Of a DNA stretch of 64,000 nucleotides, positions 1 through 11,200 are shown piece by piece. The stretch covers positions 124,001-188,000 of the forward strand of contig MCGT01000018.1 in assembly GCA_002104935.1 (NCBI GenBank), given 5' to 3'. A program made the position numbers and the translations under genes. This DNA comes from Hesseltinella vesiculosa (Eukaryota; Mucoromycota; Mucoromycetes; Mucorales; Cunninghamellaceae). A model generated the notes under the pieces. That model had not been told where the DNA came from. It saw only the letters and a list, made by a program, of their open reading frames with translations, and searched no databases. Position 1 is the first letter of the stretch, and each line of letters opens with the position of its first letter.

Positions 1-1669
1 TTCCTCGCGGCACGTTGATTATTTTGGACCGCACCATTGACCCAGCCTCCCCTTTCTTGCACGAGTTCACCTACCAAGCAATGCTGGCCGATCTGCTACC
101 CACCGAAGATACACTCTCCGGCGTCAAATACTCGTATGAATACACCCAGGAAGACGGTACTTCCAAAGACACTGAAATCGTCCTCAACGAACAAGACACC
201 GTCTACACCTCCATCCGCCATATGCACATTGCCAATACCACCGAACAATTGATCGACGACTTTAACAAGTTTGTGGAAGAAAACAAAGGATCCTCGGGAG
301 GGTGAGTCGCTGCTGGAAAACAAAAAGAAAAAAAAAACCGTTGGACCTAACGCTCCTTCCCTAGCCAATCGTCTGTGCGCTCGCTAAATGATATGAAAAA
401 CGTCATTGCCAATCTGCCCCAGTTCCAAGAAATGAAAACAAAGGTAAGAAATGGTAAGAGGCATCCAATACAACAAGCTCAACTCTTTTTCCTGCTAGTT
501 CTCGGCTCACATGGCGATCGCCAGCGATTGTATGTCTGAATTTACAAAGCAAAACTTGGAAGCGATCGGGTTGATAGAACAGGTAACGATGGGGATGACA
601 CCAAGGGATCAAGCAGCTCGATCTCAAAGACGCTGACGTTGGTTTGTAGGATATGGCCTGTGGCGAAACCCCTGATGGACACGCCCCAAAGCACCTTGTG
701 GATGAATTGGTGCCCATTTTGGATGACCCATACACGAGGTAAAAATTGCCGCTTCGTTTTGAGAAACATCACATCTTATTTTTTCTTCTTCCATAAGCCA
801 AATGATCAAAACACGATTAATCATGCTTTGGATCTCGACGGCTGACAAGGTGGATACGGAAGAGTTAGAGTTGCTGCTTGCCCATGCCCGTCTTGACCAG
901 GAATACAAGGATGCCATTGACAATTTGTCATTGCTCGGTGTCCAGCTGTCCAAGAGTGCGAGCAAATTTGGGAAAAAGTCCAAGAAGGAGCGTAAGAAAC
1001 AAGCAAACATCGTTAACCCCAACGATGTGCCTTTTGATTTGTCCCGCTATGTACCTGTGGTCAAGCGAGTTGTCGAGGGCCATATGAACGAAACCATCGA
1101 CCAGAGCCTGTTCCCTTTGCTGCGCATGCCCGAACCTGAAAATCTCAAGGCCGATGCTTCGTCTGCTCGCAAACAGCACCATCAATTGCGTGTGTACAAG
1201 ACCCAATGGCACAAGAAAACCATCGGCACCACAGTAAGCAGCCCTGGCACTTTCTATTCATCCACCGATACATAGAAAAGGCTTGAGAATTGATCCATTC
1301 TTTTTCATCTGCAGACGTCCAAACCACCTTCGGGCCCACCTGTGATTATTTTTGTTGCCGGGGGCATCACTTGGTCTGAAGCCCGATCTGCCTATGAACT
1401 TGCTGCTACGTTTGACCGTGAGGTGTATATTGGTAAGCTAAGAAGTATGGCGGCGGGACGTGGTGTGCACTTACGCATTTCCTTTTACATCACAAGGCTC
1501 CACCCACATCCTTTCCCCTGACAGCTTTGTTCGCTCTCTTGGTAACTTGGACAAGCCTCTGCCACCTTCCAAGAGTATGGTACCTCACTATGATGGATCG
1601 TCTCGTACTTCAGCAGCAGCCTCCAGCACCGCTTCACCTGCGCACAAGAAGATTTTGAAAAAATGGTAG
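1..1669 (+). CDS. SEC1: Sec1/Munc18-family syntaxin-binding protein, 3' part
   Basis: SM proteins bind syntaxin-type SNAREs and are needed for vesicle fusion at the plasma membrane. The visible protein opens with RGTLIILDRTIDPASPFLHE, the hallmark of the central Sec1 domain, and later has KTRLIMLWIS and PPVIIFVAGGITWSEAR, both typical of the C-terminal domain. The 5' end lies outside the window, so roughly the first third is missing. Exons read by eye end at about 301, 443, 582, 738, 1233 and 1432, and the last exon is 1497-1669 with stop TAG. Introns are 50-80 bp with GT-AG ends; the splice at 738/798 rebuilds a Ser codon. The C-terminus is a Ser/Ala-rich tail ending in KKILKKW. The exocytic Sec1 type is more likely than Vps45 or Sly1, from the LDR.IDP..P.LHEFTYQAM string. 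A copy of the last 680 bp lies at 4985-5663. Confidence 0.9.
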
Positions 1670-1878
1670 AACCACCTTATTTCCAAGTAACATTAAATGA
1701 AGATTTATCAAGGCAAGAGAACCAAAATGGTAGCCGAAAAAAAAAAAAAGAGAGAGAGAGAGAGTATTTAATGTACAAAAAAAAAAGGTAATAAGATGAA
1801 GGGTATGTATAAAAAATGAAAAGGGGTAAAAATGATGTTGTTGAGAGCAAGGGAAGTGGCAAAAGCAAGCAAAAAAAA

Positions 1879-3855
1879 TTATACCAGTGCTTCCCGAACG
1901 CTGGGGCCTTCATAGGGCGTCACCCCGGCAGCGGACTTGTCCAACTCCAAGCCAAGTCGTTCCATTCGCTCCAATTCCAACTAGGAATAAAAAAATGAGG
2001 CACTGTTACTAATGATACGATAGCTTACCATCAAAGTTGCGAGCAGTTCAAAGACTTTGACCAAAAGATAACGTTGCTCCCATGAGACGGGCAGAGTTGC
2101 AGAGCGAAGCTGGACAAATGACCAGCGCTTGTTTTCCAAGATGCCAGTCGAGCAAAGGGTCAGTTGGTTCTTGATGACAAGGAGAGACATGACCTTGGAT
2201 TGCTTGAAGAGATCGAACGCGGCATCCTTACGCTGGCTTGCTTCGGCTTTCAGGACCATGGTGCTGCACTCGATCACCTTCAAGGTGTCTTCTTGGGCGT
2301 GCTTGACATTTTCTTCGAAGTTGCCGCTAACAAAAAATAGGGTAACTCTTTAGTTCTAGTCATGATGCGATTTCTCTCAAATTGGCTATATTTTGCTTAC
2401 CCTGATGACTCCACAAGAAGATCTTCCATGGTGGTCGAAGTATTCAGCGTTCCCAGGGCATCGATCTTGCGAATGACAGCGTTCTTGAGCGTATCATTTC
2501 TGTTCAGCACGATCAATTTGTTCGCATTGAGGTCTTTTTCACACCTAACAAGGAGCAAAGAAAAAAAGTTAGATATGAATGATTGTGTGAAGGTGAGGTG
2601 GGCAAGTGGGACTACCATCCAATCTTCACCAAGCCGGTGCATTTGTCCAAAGCCTTGAGATATGGAATTACAAACTCAACGAATGCCGTTCGCTCGTGCT
2701 TCACTTGAACAGAAGGAGCTTGGCAGATCATGTGGAAGTCAGTCAATGCATACTTGATTATTAAAGCAAACTCATGAGATCGGCGATTGCTTGTGGTGTC
2801 AAAATCCATGGACCAAAGAGCTTCTGCAAACCCTTCATAGCTCAATTCCAATGCATCGGTCAAGAAGGTGAATGTCCCGAGAACGTTGAGAGAATGATTC
2901 ATGCGTTGGTCCTTCAGGTTATCGGCAAAAAGGAGGTCCATGGCGGAGGATCCTGGGGACGCGCTGGAGCTGGTGCAAATCTCAACGTGATTGGTGATGG
3001 CATCCATATCAAGGCGGGGCACCTTTGGTCGATGGGGAGAATTTCCTAGATCAGCCAGTGCTTGGATAGAAAATTCTTTTGTACTATGCTTGACAAGAGC
3101 AGGGCTGCGTGGAGGAGATTCGGGGCAAGTGGACTGGATCAAGATTGCGAGAGAAAACGCGAAGGTGATGAGCGATACCGCAGCAACGGCGTTTTTTTTT
3201 TTTTTTGACCATCTCGCGCTTACCTCAGCACCTTCAAAGACTTCACGATCAGGATCAATTGGCTCTGGCCACTCGTCGTCATGCACCCTTTTTCTAATGA
3301 GGGCCATTCTACCATTATCAAGCAAAGAATATCAGTAACCGGGTTCTAGTTGTTTTAACCTAAAGTTTACCTTTGCACTGTATAGTTTTGTTCCATAAAC
3401 GTAGCGTTATTCGTGACAATGTTGGTGCCAGGGGTAGGGCTAGGAGTGCAGACACCTTCGTAAGGGATGGATGATCCAGTGGTTTGAGTAGACACACCTT
3501 GGTTGGCAGTGGGGAGATCATTTGCGACAGGGGTAGTTGCGAAGCATGGGTCGGCTTGTTCACGGACACCCTTCACATAAAAAAGTTAGTATTTATATTC
3601 TTGGCATCATTTAAGGTGATCTCAAGCACTTACTTTCCAATTAGACAATAGTTTTTTTGCAGCTTCTTTGACATGCTTCTTGAGATTGTCAATATCATTG
3701 ATATCCGTGAGCCGGCATTTGAGAGCGAGCAAAAAGTTTGCATGAGAAATCAGAGGGACTTGCTCCAGGACTACGTCGTAAACTTCCTTGACTTTCCACT
3801 TTTTACATGGCGTAGTTACCAGATACTTGAATATGATATGATCCTCTTCTCGCAT
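1879..3855 (-). CDS. Hypothetical protein, repeated family (paralogue of the gene at 7383-9162)
   Basis: Not a family I can name. Seven exons can be joined by consensus splice sites, from ATG at 3855 (MREEDHIIFKYL) to TAA at 1879-1881. The order is a small N-terminal domain rich in charged residues, a Ser/Thr/Pro-rich linker, then a helical region with ERTAFVEFVIPYLKAL, followed by WCEKDL, LLVESSG, KVIECSTMVLKAEAS and a C-terminus ending in VREALV. The gene at 7383-9162 shows the same order of landmarks (ERTPFMESLVPLFKA, WGEKSL, ILVESSG, FELIFCLA), so the two are distant paralogues. The intron between the EGAE and STCPES exons contains a long A-run and reads through without a stop, so automated calling may miss it. 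A partial copy lies at 5843-6335. It is convergent with SEC1 (210 bp apart). No catalytic motif is obvious and the function is unknown. Confidence 0.65.
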
Positions 3856-3859
3856 TCCA

Positions 3860-4500
3860 AAAAAATAAAAAAATAAAAAAAAGTGAAGAAAAGAGTCGCG
3901 ACCTCACTTCCCAGCGCCGCTTATTTTTTTTCTGCGTGGAAGCTTGTTTTTTTTCCCAACTTATTTTTCTTTTTGTTTTTGCATTATTCTTGGCAGAGCA
4001 TGTGTACTTTTTTCTCTAACGGTATAGCAATGATCATATCAGCAGCAATAGATTGACGTCATAGTATACCTTGTATTCTGCTGCGTGCGTGCGTTGACAA
4101 AGTGTGCAGCTCTGTTGCACAACCGTCCGTTTAAGCTCTCTATCTGGTGTCTGACACCGTGATAGAAACAGATGCCTGATTGTTATGATACTGGCTTGCT
4201 CTTCTGCTAGCCCTCTGTATTGTTGTACGTGGAACGAAAGGGGAAGCATTTCGGGTCCGTCCTTGGATGCGTCAGGGTCCGTCCTTGCCCCTTTTTGATA
4301 TGATCCTCTTGCCTCTGTGAAGGAGAAGAAAAAAGTTGCCTTGCCTTTGCCATTGGCCGATTCAGTAAATATTTTCTACAGACAATGACGACTCGGTTAC
4401 TCGCCCATCTTTTTTTTTCTTTAGTTGTTATGGTGCACTCTTGCTTTTGCTAATATCAAGAAGGCAATGGCTTGGCATCTCTTTTTTTTTTTTTTTTTTT
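3860..4500. repeat. Dispersed repeat R1, copy 1
   Basis: AT-rich start (A-runs, then CTTCCCAGCGCCGC and long T-runs), followed by GCAATGATCATATCAGCAGC, a block rich in GCGTGCGTGCG, and TGTCTGACACCGTGA. The same blocks recur at 4508-4935 (lacking the AT-rich start) and at 10060-10310. The start of this copy lies only a few bases upstream of the ATG of the gene at 1879-3855. It ends in a 20-nt T-run. No credible protein is encoded. It sits at the junction between the two halves of the local segmental duplication, so it may have mediated it. Confidence 0.7.
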
Positions 4501-4507
4501 TTACAGT

Positions 4508-4935
4508 GGAGCAATGATCATATCAGCAGCATAGATTGACGTCATAGTATACCTTGTATTCTGTTGCGTGCGTGCGTTGACAAAGTGTGCAGCTCTGTTG
4601 CACATCCGCCCGTTTAAGCTCTCTATCTGGTGTCTGACACCGTGACAGAAACTGCCAGCCCTCTGTGCTGTTGTACGTGGAACGAAAGGGGAAGCATTTC
4701 GGGTCCGTCCTTGGATGCGTCAGGGTCCGTCCTTGCCCCTTTTTGATATGATCCTCTTGCCTCTGTGAAGGAGAAGAAAAAAGTTGCCTTGCCTTTGCCA
4801 TTGGCCGATTCAGTAAGTATTTTCTACAGACAATGACGACTCGGTTACTCGCCCATCTTTCATTTTCTTTAGTTGTTATGGTGCATTTTTGCTCTGCCAG
4901 TGCCAGTGCCATTGTCAGATTTAGTAAGTATTTTC
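4508..4935. repeat. Dispersed repeat R1, copy 2 (tandem)
   Basis: Second copy of the block seen at 4026-4430, in the same orientation, with matching CAATGATCATATCAGCAGC, CTCTATCTGGTGTCTGACAC and GATTCAGTAAGTATTTTCTAC segments. The last segment is repeated once more at about 4918-4962, so the copy has a partial internal duplication. It directly precedes the duplicated SEC1 3' end. Confidence 0.7.
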
Positions 4936-4984
4936 TACAGACAATAATGACTCGGTTACTCACCCAGTTTTATTCTTAGCTGGT

Positions 4985-5663
4985 TGCAAGAAGCAAGCAA
5001 ACATTGTCAACCCCAACGATTTGCCTTTTGAATTGTACCGCAACGAACTTGTGGTTAAGCGTGTTGTCGAGGGCCATATGAACGAAACCATCGACCAGAG
5101 CCTGTTCCCTTTGCTGCGCATGCCCGAACCTGAAAATCTCAAGGCCGATGCTTCGTCTGCTCGCAAACAGCACCATCAATTGCGTGTGTACAAGACCCAA
5201 TGGCACAAGAAAACCATCGGCACCACAGTAAGCAGCCCTGGCACTTTCTATTCATCCACCGATACATAGAAAAGGCTTGAGAATTGATCCATTCTTTTTC
5301 ATCTGCAGACGTCCAAACCACCTTCGGGCCCACCTGTGATTATTTTTGTTGCCGGGGGCATCACTTGGTCTGAAGCCCGATCTGCCTATGAACTTGCTGC
5401 TACGTTTGACCGTGAGGTGTATATTGGTAAGCTAAGAAGTATGGCGGCGGGACGTGGTGTGCACTTACGCATTTCCTTTTACATCACAAGGCTCCACCCA
5501 CATCCTTTCCCCTGACAGCTTTGTTCGCTCTCTTGGTAACTTGGACAAGCCTCTGCCACCTTCCAAGAGTATGGTACCTCACTATGATGGATCGTCTCGT
5601 ACTTCAGCAGCAGCCTCCAGCACCGCTTCACCTGCGCACAAGAAGATTTTGAAAAAATGGTAG
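4985..5663 (+). pseudogene. Duplicated 3' end of SEC1 (truncated copy)
   Basis: From 5063 to the stop at 5663 every base I compared matches 1069-1669 at a constant offset of 3994, including both introns, and the match runs on into the 3' UTR. The first about 75 bp (4988-5062) are clearly diverged: KKQANIVNPNDLPFELYRNE instead of KKQANIVNPNDVPFDLSRYV. The upstream two-thirds of the gene is absent and replaced by repeat R1, and no start codon or promoter is evident, so this should not make a functional SM protein. The sharp change from diverged edge to near-identity suggests a young duplication followed by gene conversion. Confidence 0.85.
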
Positions 5664-5842
5664 AACCACCTTATTTCCAAGTAACATTAAATGAAGATTT
5701 ATCAAGGCAAGAGAACCAAAATGGTAGCCGAAAAAAAAAAAAAAAAGAGAGAGAGAGAGAGAGAGTATTTAATGTACAAAAAAAAAAGTAATGAGATGAA
5801 AAGTATGTATAAAAAAGTAAAAGGTGTAAAATAACGCTGTTG

Positions 5843-6335
5843 GGAGCGATTGTTTGTGGTGTCAAAACCCATGGACCAAAGAGCTTTTGCACACCCTTCA
5901 TAGCTCAACTCCAATGCATCGGTCAAGAAGGTGAATGTCCCGAGAACGTTGAGAGAATGATTCATGCGTTGGTCCTTCAGGTTTTCGGCAAAAAGGAGGT
6001 CCATGGCGGAGGATCCTGGGGACGCGCTGGAGCTGGTGCAAATCTCAACGTGATTGGTGATGGCATCCATATCAAGGCGGGGCACCTTTGGTCGATGGGG
6101 AGAATTTCCTAGATCAGCCAGTGCTTGGATAGAAAATTCTTTTGTGCTATGCTTGACAAGGGCAGGGCTGTGTGGAGGGGATTCAGGGCAAGTGGACTGT
6201 ATCAAGATTGCGAGAGAAAACGCGAAGATGATGAGAGATACCGCAGCAACGGCGTTTTTTTGTCCATCTCGCTCTTACCTCAGCATCTTCAAAGTCCTCA
6301 GGATCAATTGGCTCTGGCCACTCGTCGTCATGTAC
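5843..6335 (-). pseudogene. Duplicated internal fragment of the hypothetical gene at 1879-3855
   Basis: Reads on the minus strand as the exon STCPES...FAEALWSMDFDTT of the parental gene with scattered substitutions (for example a premature switch to RSQQRYF at the 3' edge). The equivalent parental region is 2780-3290. The portion equivalent to 1790-2780 is missing, so the 3' UTR of the SEC1 copy is joined straight to the middle of this gene at about 5830-5845. The preceding exon and intron are partly present (EDAE then GTAAG). It has neither start nor 3' exons. Confidence 0.8.
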
Positions 6336-6399
6336 CCTTTTTCAAGGGAGCGTTGTCGGTCTGCCATTTCTGACTTGAACGTCAAGTCACGGACCATGC

Positions 6400-7300
6400 T
6401 CTTCAGTAATATCCACCAGCGCCATTTGCATAGGGGAGGTGCAATGTAGACCATGGTCGATTGTAACCAGGTGGTTTGACTTTCCTAAAGACTAAATTGG
6501 AAAGATGAAATATCATTGCTTTTTGTTATTGTCATTTTTGCTTACGGAACAAGGAATGCTGATGCCTAGGTTGGCTGAATCATGAGGTCGCCACTTATGC
6601 CGAACTCTCAGCTCACATGGAATCCATAGAGGTGAGAGCCAAGTGCGTCAGGCGTGCAGGAGCGCGCTTCCACATTGTGGATCCACCTAGCGCTATTTGC
6701 ATAGGGGAGGTGGCAATGCAGAGCAGGGTCAAGCAGGGAGCGCGCACAGGAGCGTGGACAAACCTATGACAAGCCAAGCAGACATCAGCCTTCAAATCAG
6801 TCTTGAAGTTGTCCCATGTGCCGAACTCTCAGCTCATATGGAATTCATAGAGGTGAGAGCCAAGTACGTCAGGCGTGCAGGAGCGCGCTTCCACATTGTG
6901 GATCCACCTAGCGCTATTTGCATAGGGGAGGTGGCAATGCAGAGCAGGGTCGAGCAGGGAGCGCGCACAGGAGCGTGGACAAGCAGCCATCCGCCATTGA
7001 TGGACTTAAGTCAAAAATATTGTAACTAAGTGGTCTGACTTGCCTACAATTAAATAGGAGGGATGAAACATCATAGCTTTTTTTTATTGTCATTTTTACT
7101 TACAGAACTACGAGTACTTTTACCCAGTTTGACTCTTCAGTTTGCAAAATGACGTCGCCACATACGCCGAATCCTCGGCTCATCCATGGAGAGAATCAAG
7201 TACGTCAAGCGTACAGGAGCGTGCTTCCACATTGTGGATCCATTAAGCACTATTTTCATAGGGGAGCTGGCAATGTAAAGCAGGGTCAAGCAGGAAGAAA
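6400..7300. repeat. Degenerate ~220-bp repeats
   Basis: The block beginning CTCAGCTCACATGGAATCCA and containing GCGCTTCCACATTGTGGATC and GCATAGGGGAGGTGGCAATG occurs at about 6606-6768 and 6825-6987, with a more diverged third copy at about 7170-7300 and a short piece at 6410-6440. A second block (GTGGTTTGACTT...TTATTGTCATTTTTGCTTAC) occurs at about 6470-6550 and 7028-7108. No open reading frame across them looks like a protein. They fill the gap between the decayed duplication and the gene at 7383. Confidence 0.65.
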
Positions 7301-7382
7301 GCAAGATGATTGTGGAATAAAAAAAAAAAAACAAAAGAAAAAACTGAAGCGGAAGAAAAAAAGAACTCTTCTTTTCAAGTTA

Positions 7383-9162
7383 ATGAATCTCGACTATTTT
7401 ACAAGAACGCCAACAAGCTCCTGGGACTTGACAGCTGCATTCAAACTGTACCAAGCTGCCAATCCTTCTTTGCGTAGCGATGAAATTGTTGCATTGATGC
7501 ATACTGACATGTGTAAACTGGCAAAACATAGACCATCAAGCGCTTCCAACAGAACCATGGCCATGCTTGATGTAAGTACATTCATGTGTCCGATATGGGT
7601 CCTTTGTTAATTAGTCCATGCATTTTTAGACGTTTATGAACATGTTCAAGCTGTCACAACGCAATGATGCAGTGGCAGATGCTGGCGCTTCTGTTACGGC
7701 TGGCCAGTATATCAAAACGTGGAATTCAAACGGAAAGGTCGATGTGAACAATTATTCGGCTCCCCAACAGCCCACGGTCAGTGCAAGAAAATGTAAAAGG
7801 CATTCCCAACTCATGTATCTTTTAGACTAGCAAACGCGAGCAACCGGATTCTTCTGTGCAGGTATGTTGGTAAAGAATACAAAGGAGGTTCTCACCGACA
7901 TTTTTCGTCAGGAACCCATTTCTATCAAGAAGGGAAAGAAAGAGTTCTCTTTTGCCCCCCAACTCAAACCATCTGTGTCAACAGAAAAGTCGCGGATTTC
8001 GGCCGAAGACCAGCGTACGTTGGCGCCACTGTACCATGTGAAAATCAGCAGTAACCACGCATCCACAACGCCACCAGATTTGATCGACGCATACCAACAC
8101 AATATTGAAAACCAAGCCAGGAATGAATCCTTGCGCAAGCGCCCCAAGGCCTACGCTTTCCTCAAGAGCGCGTTGGAGCAACCTTTGGCCGAACTCAGGA
8201 GATTTCTATGGACTAATGGCAGTGATAAGGACGACGGCGATGGCGAAAACAGTGACAAAGATGATGACGAAGCCAAGGCGATCGAGCTTATCCGTGTGAT
8301 CCTGACAGACTTTACGTTGGTCTGCGAAAAACCACCGTATCCGCGCGGTACCAATGAGCGAACCCCTTTCATGGAGTCTTTGGTTCCATTGTTCAAAGCA
8401 TATTCTGCAATCTACGGCAACGTGTCTTTTATTTGGTAAGTCGTATGGAAAAAGAGGAGGATCATAGCTTGATGTGTTTGAGTTAGGGGCGAAAAAAGTC
8501 TGTCCATTTGCGTACCAGATGCAAGCAAGCTCATGGATGGTATTGGAAATTGTACACTGGACAACGTCGACAGGATCCTTGTCGAATCGTCGGGGTAAGT
8601 CGAGAAACTCATCTTCAATAGCTTATACTCATGCTTTCTTTCATAGACCTAAAGACGGCTCACACACTGATGATGACACGCTGAAGTTGATCGAGTATGT
8701 CAGCCTATCCATGCGTAACGAAATGAAGCAGCTCGAGCAAGCATCTAGGGCAACATTCGAAAAGCGCCGCATTTTTGCCTTGCATATGGTTGGATACAGA
8801 TTGACACTGTGGTCCGCGTTCATCCACCATCATCATTGGGCGTGCCTGCAAGAGAGGACGGCCGTTATACCAAGCACCTGGGCAACCCGAAAGCATTGGC
8901 TGCAATGTTTCGAGCTCATATTTTGCTTAGCTGTAAGAGACATGCATGAATTAACAATGAATGAGTCACTGACCAATTACTGACATGCATGAATTAACAA
9001 TGAATGAGTCACTGACCAATTACTGACAACTAGGACATGCTCAAAGATCAAGACGCCGTCACCAATCGCTTGCTTGATGAGCACACGGGCTACATTGAGG
9101 TGGCCAAGGACGATACCCTGCGCGCCACTAGGCTTCCACACCGTCCTTTCCCCACGTATTAG
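7383..9162 (+). CDS. Hypothetical protein, repeated family (paralogue of the gene at 1879-3855)
   Basis: Seven exons join in frame: 7383-7571, 7630-7776, 7826-7861, 7912-8435, 8487-8594, 8647-8932 and 9034-9162 (stop TAG). The protein begins MNLDYFTRTPTSSW and has an N-terminal helical region, a Lys/Ser-rich linker, an acidic Asp-rich stretch (about residues 230-245), then NERTPFMESLVPLFKAYSA, WGEKSL, ILVESSG and a C-terminal helical domain ending in PHRPFPTY. The last landmarks match the gene at 1879-3855 in order and spacing, which supports both models. No known domain is recognised. The sixth intron carries a perfect 43-bp tandem duplication (8941-9026). The conserved D/E-x-S/K surroundings might be a worn PD-(D/E)XK core, but that is only inference. 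Confidence 0.65.
8941..9026 (+). repeat. 43-bp perfect tandem duplication inside an intron
   Basis: Units 8941-8983 and 8984-9026 are identical, each starting CATGCATGAATTAACAATGA and ending ATTACTGA. They make up most of the intron between exons 6 and 7 of the hypothetical gene. The splice acceptor CAACTAG lies just after the second unit, so splicing should be unaffected. Confidence 0.9.
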
Positions 9163-9401
9163 CTTGTTTATCTTTTTTCATACCTCAATACTGGTACGCA
9201 CAACAATAAATGGCTTTGTCATTCTGCTCGGCACCTCCAGCAACCACTTCCTGTTCAATGTACACCATGCGTTCTCCTGGTTCGTAAAAAATTGAAAATT
9301 TTTGTGTCAGCATCTCAAGCAAAAGAAAAAAGATATGCGACACTTCCTTCATCAGCGACGACACTGCTTTTTTTTTTTTTTGACAGCATGAATGAGATAA
9401 A

Positions 9402-10059
9402 TCAGAGCGCTTGCCTATTGCGACACTTGTCCAAGCATTTGTGAGAATGCCCAACAAACCCTTCAAAATCACTTAACCTCAAGCTATTGGAAGCTTCACT
9501 TGACCCGGGACATCAACGCTTCCTTCTTGAGAAACGTGTTGCGTTTCACTTTACTTTTGACCACTGACCAGAATTGCTCGATTGGATTGAGCTCAGGAGA
9601 ATATGAAGGCAAGTAAGCGCAGCGGTAGCCACGAGATTCTACGTATTTGGCTATGTCCTGTGATGGATGGATAGGAGCATTATCCATCACGAGGTAGTGA
9701 CCTTTCGTGTGCGGATAGTGGTCCATTTCATCCATTGTGGCCTTCAGAAAGCCCACGTAGTGCCCCGTTACTGTTCCTTTGCCCATACACCCAACGCCAT
9801 CTCGCTTTTTCTTTTTATTGGATGGAGGCCGAGGAAGTCTAAGGCTGCATTTGATTAGACCTTCCGCAGAAATCGCGCCTAAAATGGTTGTTGTTGTTGC
9901 TCGCGTTTTGGGAACGGTGACCACTGCCGGAGTACCTTTCTTTGACCATGCCATACTACGTTTCAAATTGATATGGAAAGCAGATTCATCAAGAAAAACA
10001 CAGTTTCTCGTAAAATCCATGTCTGTTTTTTCCCACTTACGAATCTTCTCCCATTCCAA
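9402..10059 (-). pseudogene. IS630/Tc1-type DDE transposase, truncated and frameshifted
   Basis: Catalytic core of a Tc1/mariner-superfamily transposase. The first Asp is in CVFLDESAFHINLKRSMAWS, the second in YLVMDNAPIHPS, and the Glu in SPELNPIEQFWSVVKSK. There are 34 residues between the second Asp and the Glu (DD34E). Near the C-terminus a single extra base after AALMSRVK-type sequence (about 9508) shifts the frame; the conserved tail SDFEGFVGHSHKCLDKC then continues in another frame to a stop at 9402-9404. The N-terminal DNA-binding domain is missing: upstream of 10060 the sequence becomes repeat R1. A Lys/Arg insertion (NKKKKRDG) lies between the first two Asp. No terminal inverted repeats were found. 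It is dead by truncation and frameshift. Confidence 0.85.
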
Positions 10060-10310
10060 AAAAAAAAAAATAACCCCACTTCCCAGCGCCGCATATTTTT
10101 TTTTGTGGGTGGAAGCTTGTTTTTTTTCCCAACTTATTTTTTCTTTTCTTTTTGTTTTTGCATTATTCTTGGCAGAGCATAGTGTACTTTTTTCTCTAAC
10201 GGTAGAGCAATGATCATATCAGCAGCAATAGATTGACGACATAGTATACCTTGTATTCTGTTGCGTGCGTGCGTTGACAATGTGTGTAGCTCTGTTGCAC
10301 ACATGGTGAT
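10060..10310. repeat. Dispersed repeat R1, copy 3
   Basis: Matches 3890-4115: A-run, CTTCCCAGCGCCGC, GGAAGCTTG, long T-runs, CATTATTCTTGGCAGAGCAT, GCAATGATCATATCAGCAGC and GCGTGCGTGCGTTGACAA. It abuts the broken 5' end of the transposase at 9402-10059, so R1 probably inserted into or recombined with that element. The boundary sequence TTCTCCCATTCC resembles TTCTCGCATTCC at the boundary of copy 1 (3848-3859). Confidence 0.65.
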
Positions 10311-11039
10311 TTATCACCAAGAAAAAAAAACGTCAAGCAAGGTTGCTCACAGAGTCGGACCCGGTTGTACTTGTTCATGGTGGTTTGTTTCCAATCACTT
10401 TGCGTTATTTGAAGTATTGTTGGTACAAGGGGTGAGCATGGAAGTGGAAGCAATTGGTTGAGAAAAGCAGGATCAGGGAGTGGGAATGGGAGGACACTTT
10501 CTATTTTTGGTCAATCACACTTAATCACCGCGCATCGTGAGCAGCGACCACGACAACAAACCCAAGCAAGAGATCAGGTGATGATGTTACTACTGGTGGG
10601 GTATGGGTGTTGGAGCTGTGCTATGGAAATGGACTAACCACCACAGCAGAGGTAAAGAATAAAAAATGGATTGCCATACTCAGCCTCTGTGTAGCACCTT
10701 TAGATTCCTGGCCGTGCACGCAGGAAAATTGGATATCAGATATCATTCTTGTACATGTTGGATGACCAATCAATGTGCTGACAGTATGTCTTCCTCAAAT
10801 CGGGACATTAGGTTTGGGCATTGCTTTGGAGATGGTTGGACATGAGCACAAGCTAGGAATCGCAAGCCCTGTGCGGAGGCTGAATATGGAGGTCCGCTTT
10901 TCTTCTTCGTATTCAAAAAAAAAAAAAAAAGCAAACAAAGTGCGGCATTTTTGAGTGATCTGATCGATGTGAGATTTTGTGAAAATGCGCAAATACATGA
11001 ATGATGGCGGTGGTGAAAAAATCAGGCCAATTGGTGAAG

Positions 11040-11200
11040 GTTGCCCAGCCAGCTTTTGGTCCGTTTCGTTTTGACACCTCCAATTCTCCAGCTAAAAAAA
11101 ATGAAAAATCGGCCATTTTCCCCAAGGGGACCCCCAGGCGATCTGATCAAAACTCACAGTGTAAAATTTCTTCAGGTAAATTCACCCAGAATTTTGCATA
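11040..11200. repeat. Dispersed repeat, inverse copy of 53770-53930
   Basis: The stretch with CCAATTCTCCAGCTAAAA, GGCCATTTTCCCCAAGG and GGCGATCTGATCAAAA is the reverse complement, at roughly 75-80 % by eye, of the stretch around 53790-53890 (AATCAGATCGCC, CCCCTGGGGAAAATG, TTTAGCTGGGGAATCGGAGG). The two sites are 42 kb apart and neither codes for a recognisable protein, so this is an old interspersed element. Confidence 0.55.

Noticed and set aside
6697..7029. 110-residue plus-strand frame across the degenerate repeats
   Set aside because: It translates two copies of a non-coding repeat, so the apparent protein repeats follow from the DNA repeat.
9185..9400. Minus-strand frame with YEPGERMVYIEQEVVAGGAE as a separate gene
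   Set aside because: It lies beyond the transposase stop, has no start or splice context and no recognisable family; it is too short to call.
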